The translations under genes were made by a program, and so were the position numbers. From Mycobacterium sp. SMC-2 (lineage in GTDB: Bacteria > Actinomycetota > Actinomycetes > Mycobacteriales > Mycobacteriaceae): a stretch of 64,000 nt of DNA. Where the stretch lies: NCBI RefSeq assembly GCF_025263485.1, contig NZ_CP079863.1, positions 2,666,001 through 2,730,000 of the forward strand. The letters run 5' to 3'. Every line of letters begins with the position of its first letter. Within the stretch, counting starts at the first letter, position 1. The notes under the pieces were generated by a model, which was not told where the DNA came from, did no database searches, and saw only the letters and a program-made list of their open reading frames with translations. This document shows positions 54,764-62,813 of the stretch, piece by piece.

Positions 54764-55702
54764 ATGAAGGACCTTCCGGGCAAAGTGGCGGTCATAACCG
54801 GTGGTGCCGGGGGCATCGGCCGGGCCATGGGCAGGCGTTTCGGCCAAGAGGGCATGAAGGTGGTGCTGGCCGACGTCCTCGCCGAACCGCTGGACGAGGC
54901 GACCCGGGCGCTCGCGGACGAGGGCATCGAGGCGGCCGGCGTGGTAGCCGATGTCACCGACTACTCCTCGGTCGAGTCGCTCGCCAAGGAGGCAATCTCT
55001 CGCTTCGGCGCCGTGCACGTGGTGTGCAACAACGCCGGCACCGGCGGGGTCTCCGAGGGCTACATGTGGGAGCACGATCTGGCCGATTGGCGCTGGGGGA
55101 TTGACGTCAACGTGTTGGGCGTCATCCACGGCATCAAGGCTTTCGTGCCCCACCTGCTCGAACAGGGCGAAGGTCACGTGGTCAACACCTGCTCCGGCAA
55201 TGGCGGGTTCGCGCCGATCGCCCGCGGGGCCATGGGCGGGCCCGCCACGGCGGTCTACCCGATGACCAAGGCCGCGGTGCTGTGTCTGACGGAAAGCCTC
55301 TACACGCACCTGGAGATGACAGGGACGGGGGTTCGGGCGCACGCCCTCTTTCCTGGCGGCTTTTTGAACACCGGCATCTGGGAGTCGTGGCGGCACCGGC
55401 CGGAGCGCTACGCGGCGACGCAGGAACGCCGCACACCCGAGCAGACGCTGGCAAAGGTGGTGGCCCGCTTCGAGGCCACCGGTGCGCATGTCGAGTTCAC
55501 CCCGCTCGAGACGGTCGCCGACCTTGTGGTGGACGGAATCCGGGCCGACCGCTTCTGGATGATGGGGCCACCCACGCCGGCCGATCAGGTCGTCAGCAGC
55601 AAGGCGGCCTCCATCCTGGCTCGCGGCGCGCCCGACTACCTCGTCGACGTCCTCGGCCGAAGCGCCGAGAAGAGCTCAAAAACGGAAGGAGAAAAGCGTT
55701 GA
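54764..55702 (+). CDS. short-chain dehydrogenase/reductase
   Basis: A 312-residue NAD(P)-dependent oxidoreductase. Cofactor motif AVITGGAGGIGRAMGRRFGQ, NNAG at about residue 89 and the catalytic triad elements VNTCSGNGGFAPIARG (Ser) and YPMTKAAVLCLTESL (YxxxK). The acidic residue after strand 2 (VLADVLAEP) favours NAD(H). The ATG at 54764 was taken; a GTG five codons upstream is possible. First gene of a co-directional run with the decarboxylase-fold protein, overlapping it by 4 bp. Confidence 0.88.
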   Translation: MKDLPGKVAVITGGAGGIGRAMGRRFGQEGMKVVLADVLAEPLDEATRALADEGIEAAGVVADVTDYSSVESLAKEAISRFGAVHVVCNNAGTGGVSEGYMWEHDLADWRWGIDVNVLGVIHGIKAFVPHLLEQGEGHVVNTCSGNGGFAPIARGAMGGPATAVYPMTKAAVLCLTESLYTHLEMTGTGVRAHALFPGGFLNTGIWESWRHRPERYAATQERRTPEQTLAKVVARFEATGAHVEFTPLETVADLVVDGIRADRFWMMGPPTPADQVVSSKAASILARGAPDYLVDVLGRSAEKSSKTEGEKR

Positions 55703-56502
55703 GTACCAAGGAAGTTCGTTACGGTCCGCGCGAACCCGAGGCGCAAGTCGACCACGAGATCGATGCGACCAAGGCGCCCATCGCCACCGAGGCGGTGACC
55801 GTCACCTACCTCACCGACCCAGAGATTGTCGCGGCCGTGCTGCCTAAGCCGCTGGAGCCGGCGGCCGAACCGCTGGTGCGAATCCAGCTGCAGCGGGTCC
55901 GGATAGAGGGCAGGGCGCCCTTCGGGTCGGCGGTGTTTTCGGTGACCGCCCGGCATGGCGGCCTCGAGGGCGACTACCCGCTGTTCATGCCCCAGTCCAC
56001 CGAACAGTCGGTCACGGGTGGACGCGAAACATTCGGCGAGCCAAAGAAATTGGCGCACATCGAGGTGGAACGCGACGGTGATCGCGTCACCGCCGCTGTT
56101 GACCGGTTGGGCTACCAGCTCATCAAGGTCGACGGCCAGGTCACCGGCCCGGCGGAGTTGCCGCCCGACCAGGTGAACACCGAGTTCTACTTCAAGTTCC
56201 TGCGCGCCCCCGACGGCAGCGGCATCACCGACCCGCATCTGGTCTACGGCGAGTACCACCGGCACTACGAGCTGCTGGAGAACATCGACGGCACCGTCGA
56301 GTTGGGAGAGTCGCCCCTGGACCCGGTGGCCGACATCGTGATTCGCGAGATCACGTCGATCACGTGGTGTCGCCGGCGCACCATCCAGGTGGGCCGGATC
56401 GCGGCGCGCGTGCCGCAGGAGTGGCTGCTGCCCTACGTGCACCAGCGCTACGACGATGTTGCCCTGCTCGCCGCCCCCAGGCCCGAGCCGGCGCGGGTGT
56501 AG
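55699..56502 (+). CDS. acetoacetate decarboxylase (ADC) superfamily protein
   Basis: A 267-residue protein of the ADC fold. The TTG start overlaps the SDR stop and has GGAAGGAG ahead of it. Visible family features are FGSAVFSVTARHGGLEGDYP, the candidate Schiff-base lysine in GRETFGEPKKLAHIEVERDG (EPKK), and FYFKFLRAPDGSGI. Homologues include decarboxylases, aldolases and dehydratases, so the reaction is uncertain, but a lysine-based carbon-carbon step fits a catabolic path together with the SDR and the amidohydrolases. Confidence 0.8.
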   Translation: MSTKEVRYGPREPEAQVDHEIDATKAPIATEAVTVTYLTDPEIVAAVLPKPLEPAAEPLVRIQLQRVRIEGRAPFGSAVFSVTARHGGLEGDYPLFMPQSTEQSVTGGRETFGEPKKLAHIEVERDGDRVTAAVDRLGYQLIKVDGQVTGPAELPPDQVNTEFYFKFLRAPDGSGITDPHLVYGEYHRHYELLENIDGTVELGESPLDPVADIVIREITSITWCRRRTIQVGRIAARVPQEWLLPYVHQRYDDVALLAAPRPEPARV

Positions 56503-56506
56503 GCGC

Positions 56507-57721
56507 ATGGACCGGTACACGGTCATTTCGGCCGATTGCCACGCCGGCGCTGATCTGCTCGACTACCGCGACTACCTCGATCCCCACTATCGCGACGAAT
56601 TCGACGGCTGGGCAAAGACATACGTCAACCCGTTCGGCGATCTCACGGAGCGCGACGCCGAGCACAACTGGAACAGCGGTCGGCGTAACTCGGAGCTGGA
56701 TGCCGAAGGCATCGCGGGGGAGGTCATCTTCCCCAATACCGTGCCACCGTTTTTTCCTCACGCGAGCCTGGCCGCCCCTCCCCCCGAGACCGCCCGGGAG
56801 CTCGAGTTGCGCTGGGCCGGCCTGCGTGCGCACAACCGCTGGCTGTCTGACTTTTGTTCCTTGTCGCCCGAGCGGCGCGCCGGGGTGGGCCAGATCCTGC
56901 TCGGCGACCTCGACGAGGCCATCGCGGAGGTGGCGCAGATCGCCAAGCTCGGCCTGCGCGGCGGTGTGTTGCTGCCCGGGATCGCCCCCGGCACTGGGCT
57001 TCCCCCGCTCTACGCCGAGCATTGGGAACCGCTCTGGGTGGCGTGCGCGGAGGCGGGTTTGGTAGTCAACCACCACGGCGGTAACGCCGGTCCGAGCCCG
57101 ACCGACGGGTGGGGCAGCTCGTTTGCGGTGTGGGTGTACGAGACGCACTGGTGGGCGCACCGGGCATTGTGGCACTTGATCTTCAGTGGCGCGCTGGATC
57201 GCCATCCGGACCTCACCGTGGTCTTCACCGAGCAGGGCGCCGGGTGGATACCGGCAACCCTCGACTCGCTCGACGTCGCGGCGGCGCGGTACGGGCGGGC
57301 GAGCTCGGCGATCGCCCGGTTCGCCGGGCCCACCGCGGGCTCGCTGGGTCTCAAGCCCAGCCAGTACTGGTCCCGCCAGTGCTACGTCGGTGCCAGTTTC
57401 ATGCGTCCCGTCGAGTGCGCCGAGCGCCACCGGATCGGCGTCGACCGCATCATGTGGGGGAGCGACTACCCGCACTACGAGGGCACCTTCCCCTACACCC
57501 GGGAAGCGCTGCGCCACACGTTCAGTGGGGTCCCGCCCGCGGAGGTGGCGGCCATGGTCGGTGGGAATGCCGCGGCGGTCTACGGCTTCGACCTCGAGGC
57601 GCTCGCGCCGCTGACCCAGCGAATCGGCCCGACCGTGGCCGAGGTTGCCGAGCCCCTGGTCGCCGTGCCTGCCGACGCGAGCAGCACCGTCTTCGAGCCC
57701 GACCCCATCCGTACCTGGTAG
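56507..57721 (+). CDS. amidohydrolase-2 family metal-dependent hydrolase
   Basis: A 404-residue relative of the protein at 52540: VISADCHAGADLLDYRDYLD at the start, LVVNHHGGNAGPSPTDGWGS in mid-barrel, VVFTEQGAGWIPATLDSLDV, and IMWGSDYPHYEGTFPYTREA with the metal-binding Asp. A Cys replaces the Thr found in its paralogues in the first metal motif (ADCHAG versus STDTHAG). The ATG at 56507 lies 4 bp after the ADC-fold gene. Transcribed with the SDR and ADC genes. Confidence 0.88.
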   Translation: MDRYTVISADCHAGADLLDYRDYLDPHYRDEFDGWAKTYVNPFGDLTERDAEHNWNSGRRNSELDAEGIAGEVIFPNTVPPFFPHASLAAPPPETARELELRWAGLRAHNRWLSDFCSLSPERRAGVGQILLGDLDEAIAEVAQIAKLGLRGGVLLPGIAPGTGLPPLYAEHWEPLWVACAEAGLVVNHHGGNAGPSPTDGWGSSFAVWVYETHWWAHRALWHLIFSGALDRHPDLTVVFTEQGAGWIPATLDSLDVAAARYGRASSAIARFAGPTAGSLGLKPSQYWSRQCYVGASFMRPVECAERHRIGVDRIMWGSDYPHYEGTFPYTREALRHTFSGVPPAEVAAMVGGNAAAVYGFDLEALAPLTQRIGPTVAEVAEPLVAVPADASSTVFEPDPIRTW

Positions 57722-57735
57722 CGAAAGGACGCACC

Positions 57736-59013
57736 GTGAACCGCGAGGACCCGTACCTCATCATCTCCGCAGACACCCACGCCGAGCTCCCGACCGAGCG
57801 GTACCGCGAATACGTCGACCCCGAATACCGGGAGGACTTCGAGGCCTATCTGGCCGAGAAGACCGCCGCGGCGCAGGCCGGCGGATTCATCGACGAGCAG
57901 TTCGCCCAAGAGTGGTTCTCCGAGAACGGAGAGGGCATCGCCGGCGGCTGGGATGTGGCCCTGCGGGACAAGGAGCTCGACGGCGACGGCGTGGTCGGCG
58001 AGGTCATCTTCCCCGACGCCGACGCGGTGACCGGGGTCGCCGGGGCCCCGTTCGGGGCCGGCCTGGGCCAGTCGGGCGACCTGGACCCCGGGCGCGCCAT
58101 GGCCGGGGCGCGGGCCCACAACCGCTGGTTGGCCGAGCTGTGCAGCCACACTCCCGAGCGGCGGGCCGGGGTTGCGGTCGTGCCCATACTGGCGGACGTC
58201 GACGCGGCGGTAGCCGAGATCACTCGCGCGGCGGAGTCCGGCCTGCGGGGCGGAATCCTGATCCCGGCGCGCTGGGTCGGCTACCCGCCGTATCACGACC
58301 GTCGCTACGACAAGGTCTGGGCCGCCTGCCAGGACCTGCAGATGCCGGTGCACACCCACTCCGGTCCCGCCCCGCAGGAGGAGTACGGCGGGCACCTGGG
58401 CATCTACGTCACCGAGGTGCGCTGGTGGGGGGCCCGGCCGATGTGGTTCGCGCTGTGGTCGGGGGTGTTCGAGCGGTTCCCCGGGCTGCGATGGGGCGTC
58501 ACGGAGTGCGGTGCCTTCTGGGCAAACGACCTGCTCTGGCTGATGGATACGCGCTACCTGCGTGAGCACTCGGCCAAGAAGATGAGCCATCAGATGGAGG
58601 GCGACCTGACCATGCCGCCCTCGGCCTACTTCGACCGGAACTGCTTCATCGGGGCCACCACCACGGAGCGCCGGGAGCTGGCGCGGCGCTACGAGATCGG
58701 CGTATCCAACCTGTTGTGGGGCAACGACTTTCCTCATCCGGAGGGGACGTGGCCGCACACCCGCGAATGGCTGCACCGCTCCTTCTGGGACGTCCCGGTC
58801 GAGGAGACCCGGCAGATGCTGGGCTTGGCGGCGGCCGAGATATATAACTTCGATCTGGGTGCCCTCGCCGCGCTGGCCCAGCGCATCGGCCCGACGCCCG
58901 AGGACCTGGGGCAGGACGATGCGGTGAGCATCCCCAAGTGGGAGGCGGCCCGCCGGACCGGACGCCACTGGCTGACGGATGCCGAGCCCATACCCGACCT
59001 GGCGCAGAACTGA
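57736..59013 (+). CDS. amidohydrolase-2 family metal-dependent hydrolase
   Basis: Third paralogue, 425 residues, from the GTG at 57736 with AAAGGA upstream. Motifs: LIISADTHAELPTERYREYV, MPVHTHSGPAPQEEYGGHLG, WGVTECGAFWANDLLWLMDT and NLLWGNDFPHPEGTWPHTRE. An insertion around residues 85-115 (Gly/Ala-rich) distinguishes it from the others. Three paralogues in one cluster suggest successive hydrolytic steps or a heteromeric enzyme. Last gene of the run. Confidence 0.87.
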   Translation: MNREDPYLIISADTHAELPTERYREYVDPEYREDFEAYLAEKTAAAQAGGFIDEQFAQEWFSENGEGIAGGWDVALRDKELDGDGVVGEVIFPDADAVTGVAGAPFGAGLGQSGDLDPGRAMAGARAHNRWLAELCSHTPERRAGVAVVPILADVDAAVAEITRAAESGLRGGILIPARWVGYPPYHDRRYDKVWAACQDLQMPVHTHSGPAPQEEYGGHLGIYVTEVRWWGARPMWFALWSGVFERFPGLRWGVTECGAFWANDLLWLMDTRYLREHSAKKMSHQMEGDLTMPPSAYFDRNCFIGATTTERRELARRYEIGVSNLLWGNDFPHPEGTWPHTREWLHRSFWDVPVEETRQMLGLAAAEIYNFDLGALAALAQRIGPTPEDLGQDDAVSIPKWEAARRTGRHWLTDAEPIPDLAQN

Positions 59014-59030
59014 GGCTTTGAATCCCGTTA

Positions 59031-59413
59031 GCCGACAAGCTTTCCGTGCGCCCAGGCGATCGCAACTGATGCCTCAGCAAACAAGCTTCCAAGGCCGGTG
59101 GATGTGTCACAGGCCGTGGAAAATGGCGATGATGGCCACGGTGTCTGCAGGATCACCAGTTTCGCTGCTGCTGAGGGGTTGAGCGTGCCCCTGAAACGCG
59201 TTGACGAATTGAAACCCGGAGACAAGATCCGCATGAAGATCGGGCATGCCACCGTCGTAGCGACCGAATCCCTCGACGACAATCGCACCGAGCTCACCTT
59301 TTACTATGGGACCAAAGCCGCGGCCGACAACGATCTCACCGTGGATGTCCTGAATCCGGACGAGTGGGGTTGGTAACGCAAGGATCAGGCGAATCGGCCA
59401 CAAGCTTGTCGGC
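59031..59413. repeat. 12-bp inverted repeat pair around a 63-residue gene
   Basis: GCCGACAAGCTT at 59031-59042 is the exact complement of AAGCTTGTCGGC at 59402-59413. The pair brackets the small gene at 59185-59376. No target duplication is visible. The 171 bp from 59014 to 59184 contain nothing else recognisable. Confidence 0.6.
59185..59376 (+). CDS. hypothetical 63-residue protein
   Basis: A small soluble protein starting at a GTG (PLKRVDELKPGDKIRMKIGH, then ATVVATESLDDNRTELTFYY) and ending DVLNPDEWGW. The beta-strand pattern suggests a small barrel or SH3-like fold. The GAGGGG before the GTG supports this start; a longer frame upstream is not conserved-looking. I do not recognise the family. 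It lies inside a 12-bp inverted repeat pair. Confidence 0.6.
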   Translation: MPLKRVDELKPGDKIRMKIGHATVVATESLDDNRTELTFYYGTKAAADNDLTVDVLNPDEWGW

Positions 59414-59467
59414 GATGGCTCGGGGGACGACTATTGGGGGAATGGTCACGGATTCAGAGGAGAAACG

Positions 59468-59968
59468 ATGGCCCCGGACCGCTTGAAAAGCTTCGTCAGT
59501 TTATGTGCCGCCTCGCTCCCGATCGCCATGTCGCTTCCCGCCACTGCCTTCGCCGACAATCCGTCGTGGAACGGGCAGTACGCGATCACGTTCATGGTTG
59601 GTCCGAAGGCCGGCACCAGCATGGCGGTCGGCGATCCTGAGGGGCAGCACACGGAGATCTACGGTTTCCGCTCGACATGTACGAACGGGAAGTGCGTCGC
59701 CACGATCGTCAGCGGCCCTCCACCGAGTAACCCGACCGTTCCGCAGCCGGTTCAGTTCACGTGGGATGGAACGTCCTGGTCGCAAACCAGCGATTTTCAA
59801 TGGGACTGCATGATGCCCGACACCTCGATCCAATGGAATCCGGCCCGGGCCACGGTGCGCTACACGCCCCAACCCGACGGGTCGCTTGATGGTGTGATGC
59901 ACACCGACATCTTGAGCGGCGCGTGCCAAGGCACCATCGACATGGACATGAAGGCGGAGCGCGTGTGA
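59468..59968 (+). CDS. secreted hypothetical protein
   Basis: A 166-residue exported protein. The signal peptide is MAPDRLKSFVSLCAASLPIA through ATAFA-DN. The mature part is a beta-rich domain with WNGQYAITFMVGPKAGTSMA, two Cys in STCTNGKCVATIVSG, DFQWDCMMP and GACQGTIDMDM near the end, so two disulfides are likely. It resembles extracytoplasmic domains found free or attached to serine/threonine kinases in mycobacteria, but I assign no function. GGAGAAACG precedes the ATG. Confidence 0.75.
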   Translation: MAPDRLKSFVSLCAASLPIAMSLPATAFADNPSWNGQYAITFMVGPKAGTSMAVGDPEGQHTEIYGFRSTCTNGKCVATIVSGPPPSNPTVPQPVQFTWDGTSWSQTSDFQWDCMMPDTSIQWNPARATVRYTPQPDGSLDGVMHTDILSGACQGTIDMDMKAERV

Positions 59969-60064
59969 ACCGCGGCACTTTTTTCGGGCCGCAATTCCAA
60001 CCAAAAACGTAGGGAAATAATGTATTTCAGGTAAAGGACCTGCGCTGAACGCCGAGGATTTGCG

Positions 60065-60364
60065 CTAAGTTGGCCTGTTGGCCATAAAGCACTGCACTTG
60101 TTTGACGGCGTCCTCCGGCTTGACTCCCATTTCCACCAATCTTTGAACTACTTGCTCAGGGGGCACACCAGAATCGATGTCAGTGGTCATCACGTGAACG
60201 CTGGGAAACCAATTCGCTGCACTTACCCCCGGCGGCGGGGGCTGCGCATCGCCTCCTAAGCACTGAACGTAACCATTGACGCCCGTGTCAGCATGAGTCG
60301 GCGACAGTCCCGGCAGCACAGCGATGGCCATGGCGACCGGCGCAGCGACATAGATGAAACGCAT
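60065..60364 (-). CDS. small secreted DUF732-like protein
   Basis: A 99-residue exported protein: signal peptide MRFIYVAAPVAMAIAVLPGL then THA-DT, followed by VNGYVQCLGGDAQPPPPGVS, VIDS-type strands and a helical end (VVQRLVEMGVKPEDAVKQVQ, CFMANRPT). Two cysteines are present. It looks like a distant member of the small exported family common in this window. Function unknown. Start at 60364; the divergent gene at 60555 leaves 190 bp with no other feature. Confidence 0.68.
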   Translation of the reverse strand: MRFIYVAAPVAMAIAVLPGLSPTHADTGVNGYVQCLGGDAQPPPPGVSAANWFPSVHVMTTDIDSGVPPEQVVQRLVEMGVKPEDAVKQVQCFMANRPT

Positions 60365-60554
60365 CCTGGCAGTATCCCCCGTGGAGTCCCGAACCGCTAG
60401 ATCGCTTAACGGCCGCGCGATCAACTCGAGGGCGGGCAACCGCGCCGGCGCGCAGCAAACCGTCCCCGCGAACGTCACCCAGGACTGGGAACGCAGCGGG
60501 TAGGTCGAACGCGTCGGCCGCGAGGGCCGTAAGCCGCGATGAGACCATGAGCGG

Positions 60555-60887
60555 ATGACCGTCCACACCTGCATGGGTTGCGGGCTCCAAACCCGCTACT
60601 CCTATGGGCGCGCCTGCATGGGTTGCGGCCTGAGAAGCCATCGCTCGTATGGTCATCGGCCAGATTGGTATCCGCAGGCCGCGGAAGCGTTTGCGGCGCC
60701 GGCAAGGATCGTCGCCCTAAGCGAACGGCATCCGACCGCCACGATGGCGTTGACGGTGCCAAGCGCAATCATCGCCATAGCCGCGGTCGCCGCCTATCCA
60801 CTCGTGTTCGTGCCATTGCTGCTTCTGCTCAGCGCGGGTTTGGTGGCCTCAACCCGCTACGAGGAAGGCCGCACCCCCTCGAAGTAG
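60555..60887 (+). CDS. small membrane protein with tandem CMGCGL zinc-knuckle repeat
   Basis: A 110-residue protein. The N-terminus has two copies of a 14-residue unit, TCMGCGLQTRYSYG and ACMGCGLRSHRSYG, giving two CxxC pairs that could bind one zinc. After HRPDWYPQAAEAFAAP come two hydrophobic helices (TMALTVPSAIIAIAAVAAYP and PLVFVPLLLLLSAGLVA). It is thus a zinc-ribbon head anchored in the membrane. Function unknown. After it, 60889-61163 has no convincing gene. Confidence 0.68.
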   Translation: MTVHTCMGCGLQTRYSYGRACMGCGLRSHRSYGHRPDWYPQAAEAFAAPARIVALSERHPTATMALTVPSAIIAIAAVAAYPLVFVPLLLLLSAGLVASTRYEEGRTPSK

Positions 60888-61163
60888 CCCGCCGAGCGGC
60901 AGGGGCCACCGTCGAGACAGCCGAGACCGGTTGGGAGGCGTTGCGTTCGCGTCTATCACTGGTTGATGTGGCGCTCGCCGAATCAGGCCCGGTCGGGGAG
61001 GTAGCCCATCAACACGGCGAGGGCTCGGCTACCGATCAGGCGCAGCGCCGTGCCGTGGGTACTCCCGACCGGCGCTCCTCGGGCGCCACGACATCCGCCT
61101 TCGCGGGTGGTACCGATCATTAAAGGTGGGTATGGGTTCCGCATCGTCAAGAAGGAGACAGCG

Positions 61164-61298
61164 ATGACCCATCAGCGTGAGGACGACGACAGCGCCGACA
61201 AGCGCAAAACCGAGGATGGTGCGCCGGTCGAGCCAGAGGCCGGCGAGGGTCCGTACCCTCCGGTGACCGGGAAACCCATCCCGCCTATCGGGAATTGA
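61164..61298 (+). CDS. 44-residue hydrophilic protein
   Basis: A very small acidic, Pro-rich peptide (MTHQREDDDSADKRKTEDGA, then PVTGKPIPPIGN) predicted to be disordered. The AAGGAGACAGCG ribosome-binding site directly before the ATG and the clean stop are the reasons to call it. The Pro-rich ending resembles small mycobacterial proteins of unknown role. It may equally be fortuitous. Confidence 0.5.
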   Translation: MTHQREDDDSADKRKTEDGAPVEPEAGEGPYPPVTGKPIPPIGN

Positions 61299-61380
61299 GC
61301 CGGCCCGGTCATATCGTTCATACCGGGGAAGCGCGATTGCCGGTCCAGCACGGTTTTCCCGGATTGAGCAGGCAAAACTC

Positions 61381-61455
61381 TGGTGCGCGATACTGGGATT
61401 GAACCAGTGACCTCTTCCGTGTCAGGGAAGCGCTCTCCCGCTGAGCTAATCGCGC
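61381..61455 (-). tRNA. tRNA-Val (anticodon GAC)
   Basis: The minus strand folds as a cloverleaf: acceptor GCGCGAT pairing with ATCGCGC, D-arm with GCTCAGCGGGAGAGC, anticodon stem CTTCC/GGAAG around CTGACAC, and T-arm ACTGG-TTCAATC-CCAGT. CCA is encoded at the 3' end (61381-61383). Anticodon GAC reads GUC/GUU valine codons. Confidence 0.96.
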
Positions 61456-61469
61456 GGGGGTCAAAAAGC

Positions 61470-61543
61470 TGGAGGTGGAGACGGGAATCGAACCCGTGTG
61501 CACGGCTTTGCAGGCCGTTGCCTCACCACTCGGCCACTCCACC
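61470..61543 (-). tRNA. tRNA-Cys (anticodon GCA)
   Basis: Cloverleaf on minus: acceptor GGTGGAG with CTCCACC, D-arm TGGCCGAGTGGTGAGGCA, anticodon loop around TGCAAA (GCA), T-arm ACGGG-TTCGATT-CCCGT, and an encoded CCA at 61470-61472. It stands 14 bp from the Val-GAC gene, so the two are probably cotranscribed. Confidence 0.96.
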
Positions 61544-61570
61544 GCTGGATTGATGCCACTTGCACCTTCG

Positions 61571-61643
61571 AGCGGATGACGGGATTCGAACCCGCGACCC
61601 TCACCTTGGCAAGGTGATGCGCTACCAACTGCGCTACATCCGC
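61571..61643 (-). tRNA. tRNA-Gly (anticodon GCC)
   Basis: Cloverleaf on minus: acceptor GCGGATG with CATCCGC, D-arm TAGCGCAGTTGGTAGCGCA, anticodon stem ACCTT/AAGGT around GCC, T-arm GCGGG-TTCGAAT-CCCGT. CCA is not encoded. First of three minus-strand tRNAs. Confidence 0.96.
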
Positions 61644-61825
61644 GCGCCACGGACGAGATCGTCGCCCGGTGCGAAGCACGACGATAGTCGACGTGAGCGG
61701 GCACATACAAATTTCTTGGTACGGACCGTGTCAAGGTTATCGCGGCGTGCCGATGACGCGCAGGCGGCCGGTATTGTCGAGTCCAGGCTCGTGCTAATCT
61801 TCGACGTCGTTCGTCTGTCGGCGCC

Positions 61826-61897
61826 GGTCCCGTGGCTCAGTGGGAGAGCGTCCGCTTCACACGCGGAAGGTCGCTGGTTCGATCCCAGCCGGGACCA
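61826..61897 (+). tRNA. tRNA-Val (anticodon CAC)
   Basis: Cloverleaf on plus: acceptor GGTCCCG with CGGGACC, D-arm GGCTCAGTGGGAGAGC, anticodon stem CCGC/GCGG around TTCACAC (CAC), T-arm GCTGG-TTCGATC-CCAGC. CCA is not encoded. Divergent from the minus-strand trio by about 180 bp. The following 61898-62143 shows no gene. Confidence 0.96.
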
Positions 61898-62143
61898 CTT
61901 CGAGACGGTACAGCTCAGGTAAGCATTCCTGCGAAGTCCAGACCTCGGTTCGTCATCACCCATTGGCCCAAACCCGTCGTGCAACGTTCCAGTTGGGCCA
62001 CATCGGCCAGACGCCGACAAAGCCACCACCGCTTAAGCGCCGGCGGAAAGACCCGGGCGGATCACCGAGCGGTACTGACAACATTCCCAAGCCGATCGGT
62101 GTAGGGCTAGGGGTTGTCTGCTCACGTGTCGTCGTGACAGTAT

Positions 62144-62161
62144 TGATTGAACGATCAATCA
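62144..62161. promoter_or_regulatory. TetR-type palindromic operator
   Basis: TGATTGA (62144-62150) and TCAATCA (62155-62161) are perfect inverted repeats separated by ACGA, ending 10 bp before the TetR start codon. Position and size suit autorepression of the three-gene operon by its own TetR protein. Confidence 0.72.
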
Positions 62162-62171
62162 GGAATGTTAA

Positions 62172-62813
62172 ATGACTCCTCCATTGACGGTGTCGCGTCG
62201 GGACCGGTTGGTGGATGCCGCATTGACGGTGTTCGCCCGGGAAGGGGTGGACGCGGCCAGCATCAAAAAGATTGGCCGGGCCGCAGAGGTGGCCCCGGCG
62301 CTGATCTACCACTACTTCGAAAGCAAAGAAGCGCTGCTGGCGGCGGTGGTGGCGCGGCACGGGTTCCTGCCACAACTGCGCCGAATGTTGGCTGTATCGC
62401 CGACGGAACCGGCCGTCGAGGTGCTGCCGAGGATCGCGCGACAAATGTATGACCTGCTCACCGAACGGACCGATCTGGTGCGGGTGGTGATGGCGACCTC
62501 GCAGACCCATCCCGACATGCGGAAACGGATGGACACGCTCACCGACGAGGCACTAACGCTGCTGGCCGGCTATCTGCAGGCCCGCATTGAAGCCGGTGAG
62601 CTGCGTGTGCACAACGTGCGGGCGGCGGCGCGCACGCTGCTGTTCACCGTGCTGATGTGGTGCCTAACCGCTGCGCCGGCCGCCGAACTCGACGACGCGA
62701 TCGCCCTTCTGGTGGCCGGGCTGACGACCGCCGCGCCGGACCCCGCGGTCGGCGGGCCCAGGCCCAAGACCGCCGCCCCGGCGAGAAGAACCGCAAGGAG
62801 ATGCACCGCATGA
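62172..62813 (+). CDS. TetR family transcriptional regulator
   Basis: A 213-residue regulator. The TetR_N domain covers residues 8-56: RRDRLVDAALTVFAREGVDA, IKKIGRAAEVAPALIYHYFE and SKEALLAAVVA. The C-terminal ligand domain is helical and ends in a basic, Ala/Arg-rich tail (KTAAPARRTARR). It is autogenously linked to the palindrome just upstream, and its TGA overlaps the ATG of the next gene. The ligand is unknown. Confidence 0.9.
   Translation: MTPPLTVSRRDRLVDAALTVFAREGVDAASIKKIGRAAEVAPALIYHYFESKEALLAAVVARHGFLPQLRRMLAVSPTEPAVEVLPRIARQMYDLLTERTDLVRVVMATSQTHPDMRKRMDTLTDEALTLLAGYLQARIEAGELRVHNVRAAARTLLFTVLMWCLTAAPAAELDDAIALLVAGLTTAAPDPAVGGPRPKTAAPARRTARRCTA

Noticed and set aside
60889..61123. 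A reading frame resembling a response-regulator fragment (AGATVETAETGWEALR)
   Set aside because: The similarity covers under 20 residues, no phospho-acceptor Asp context follows, and there is no start codon; chance or very old debris.
61381..61897. The tRNA cluster as an attachment site for the neighbouring operon
   Set aside because: I found no repeated tRNA 3' segment downstream within the window and no integrase.
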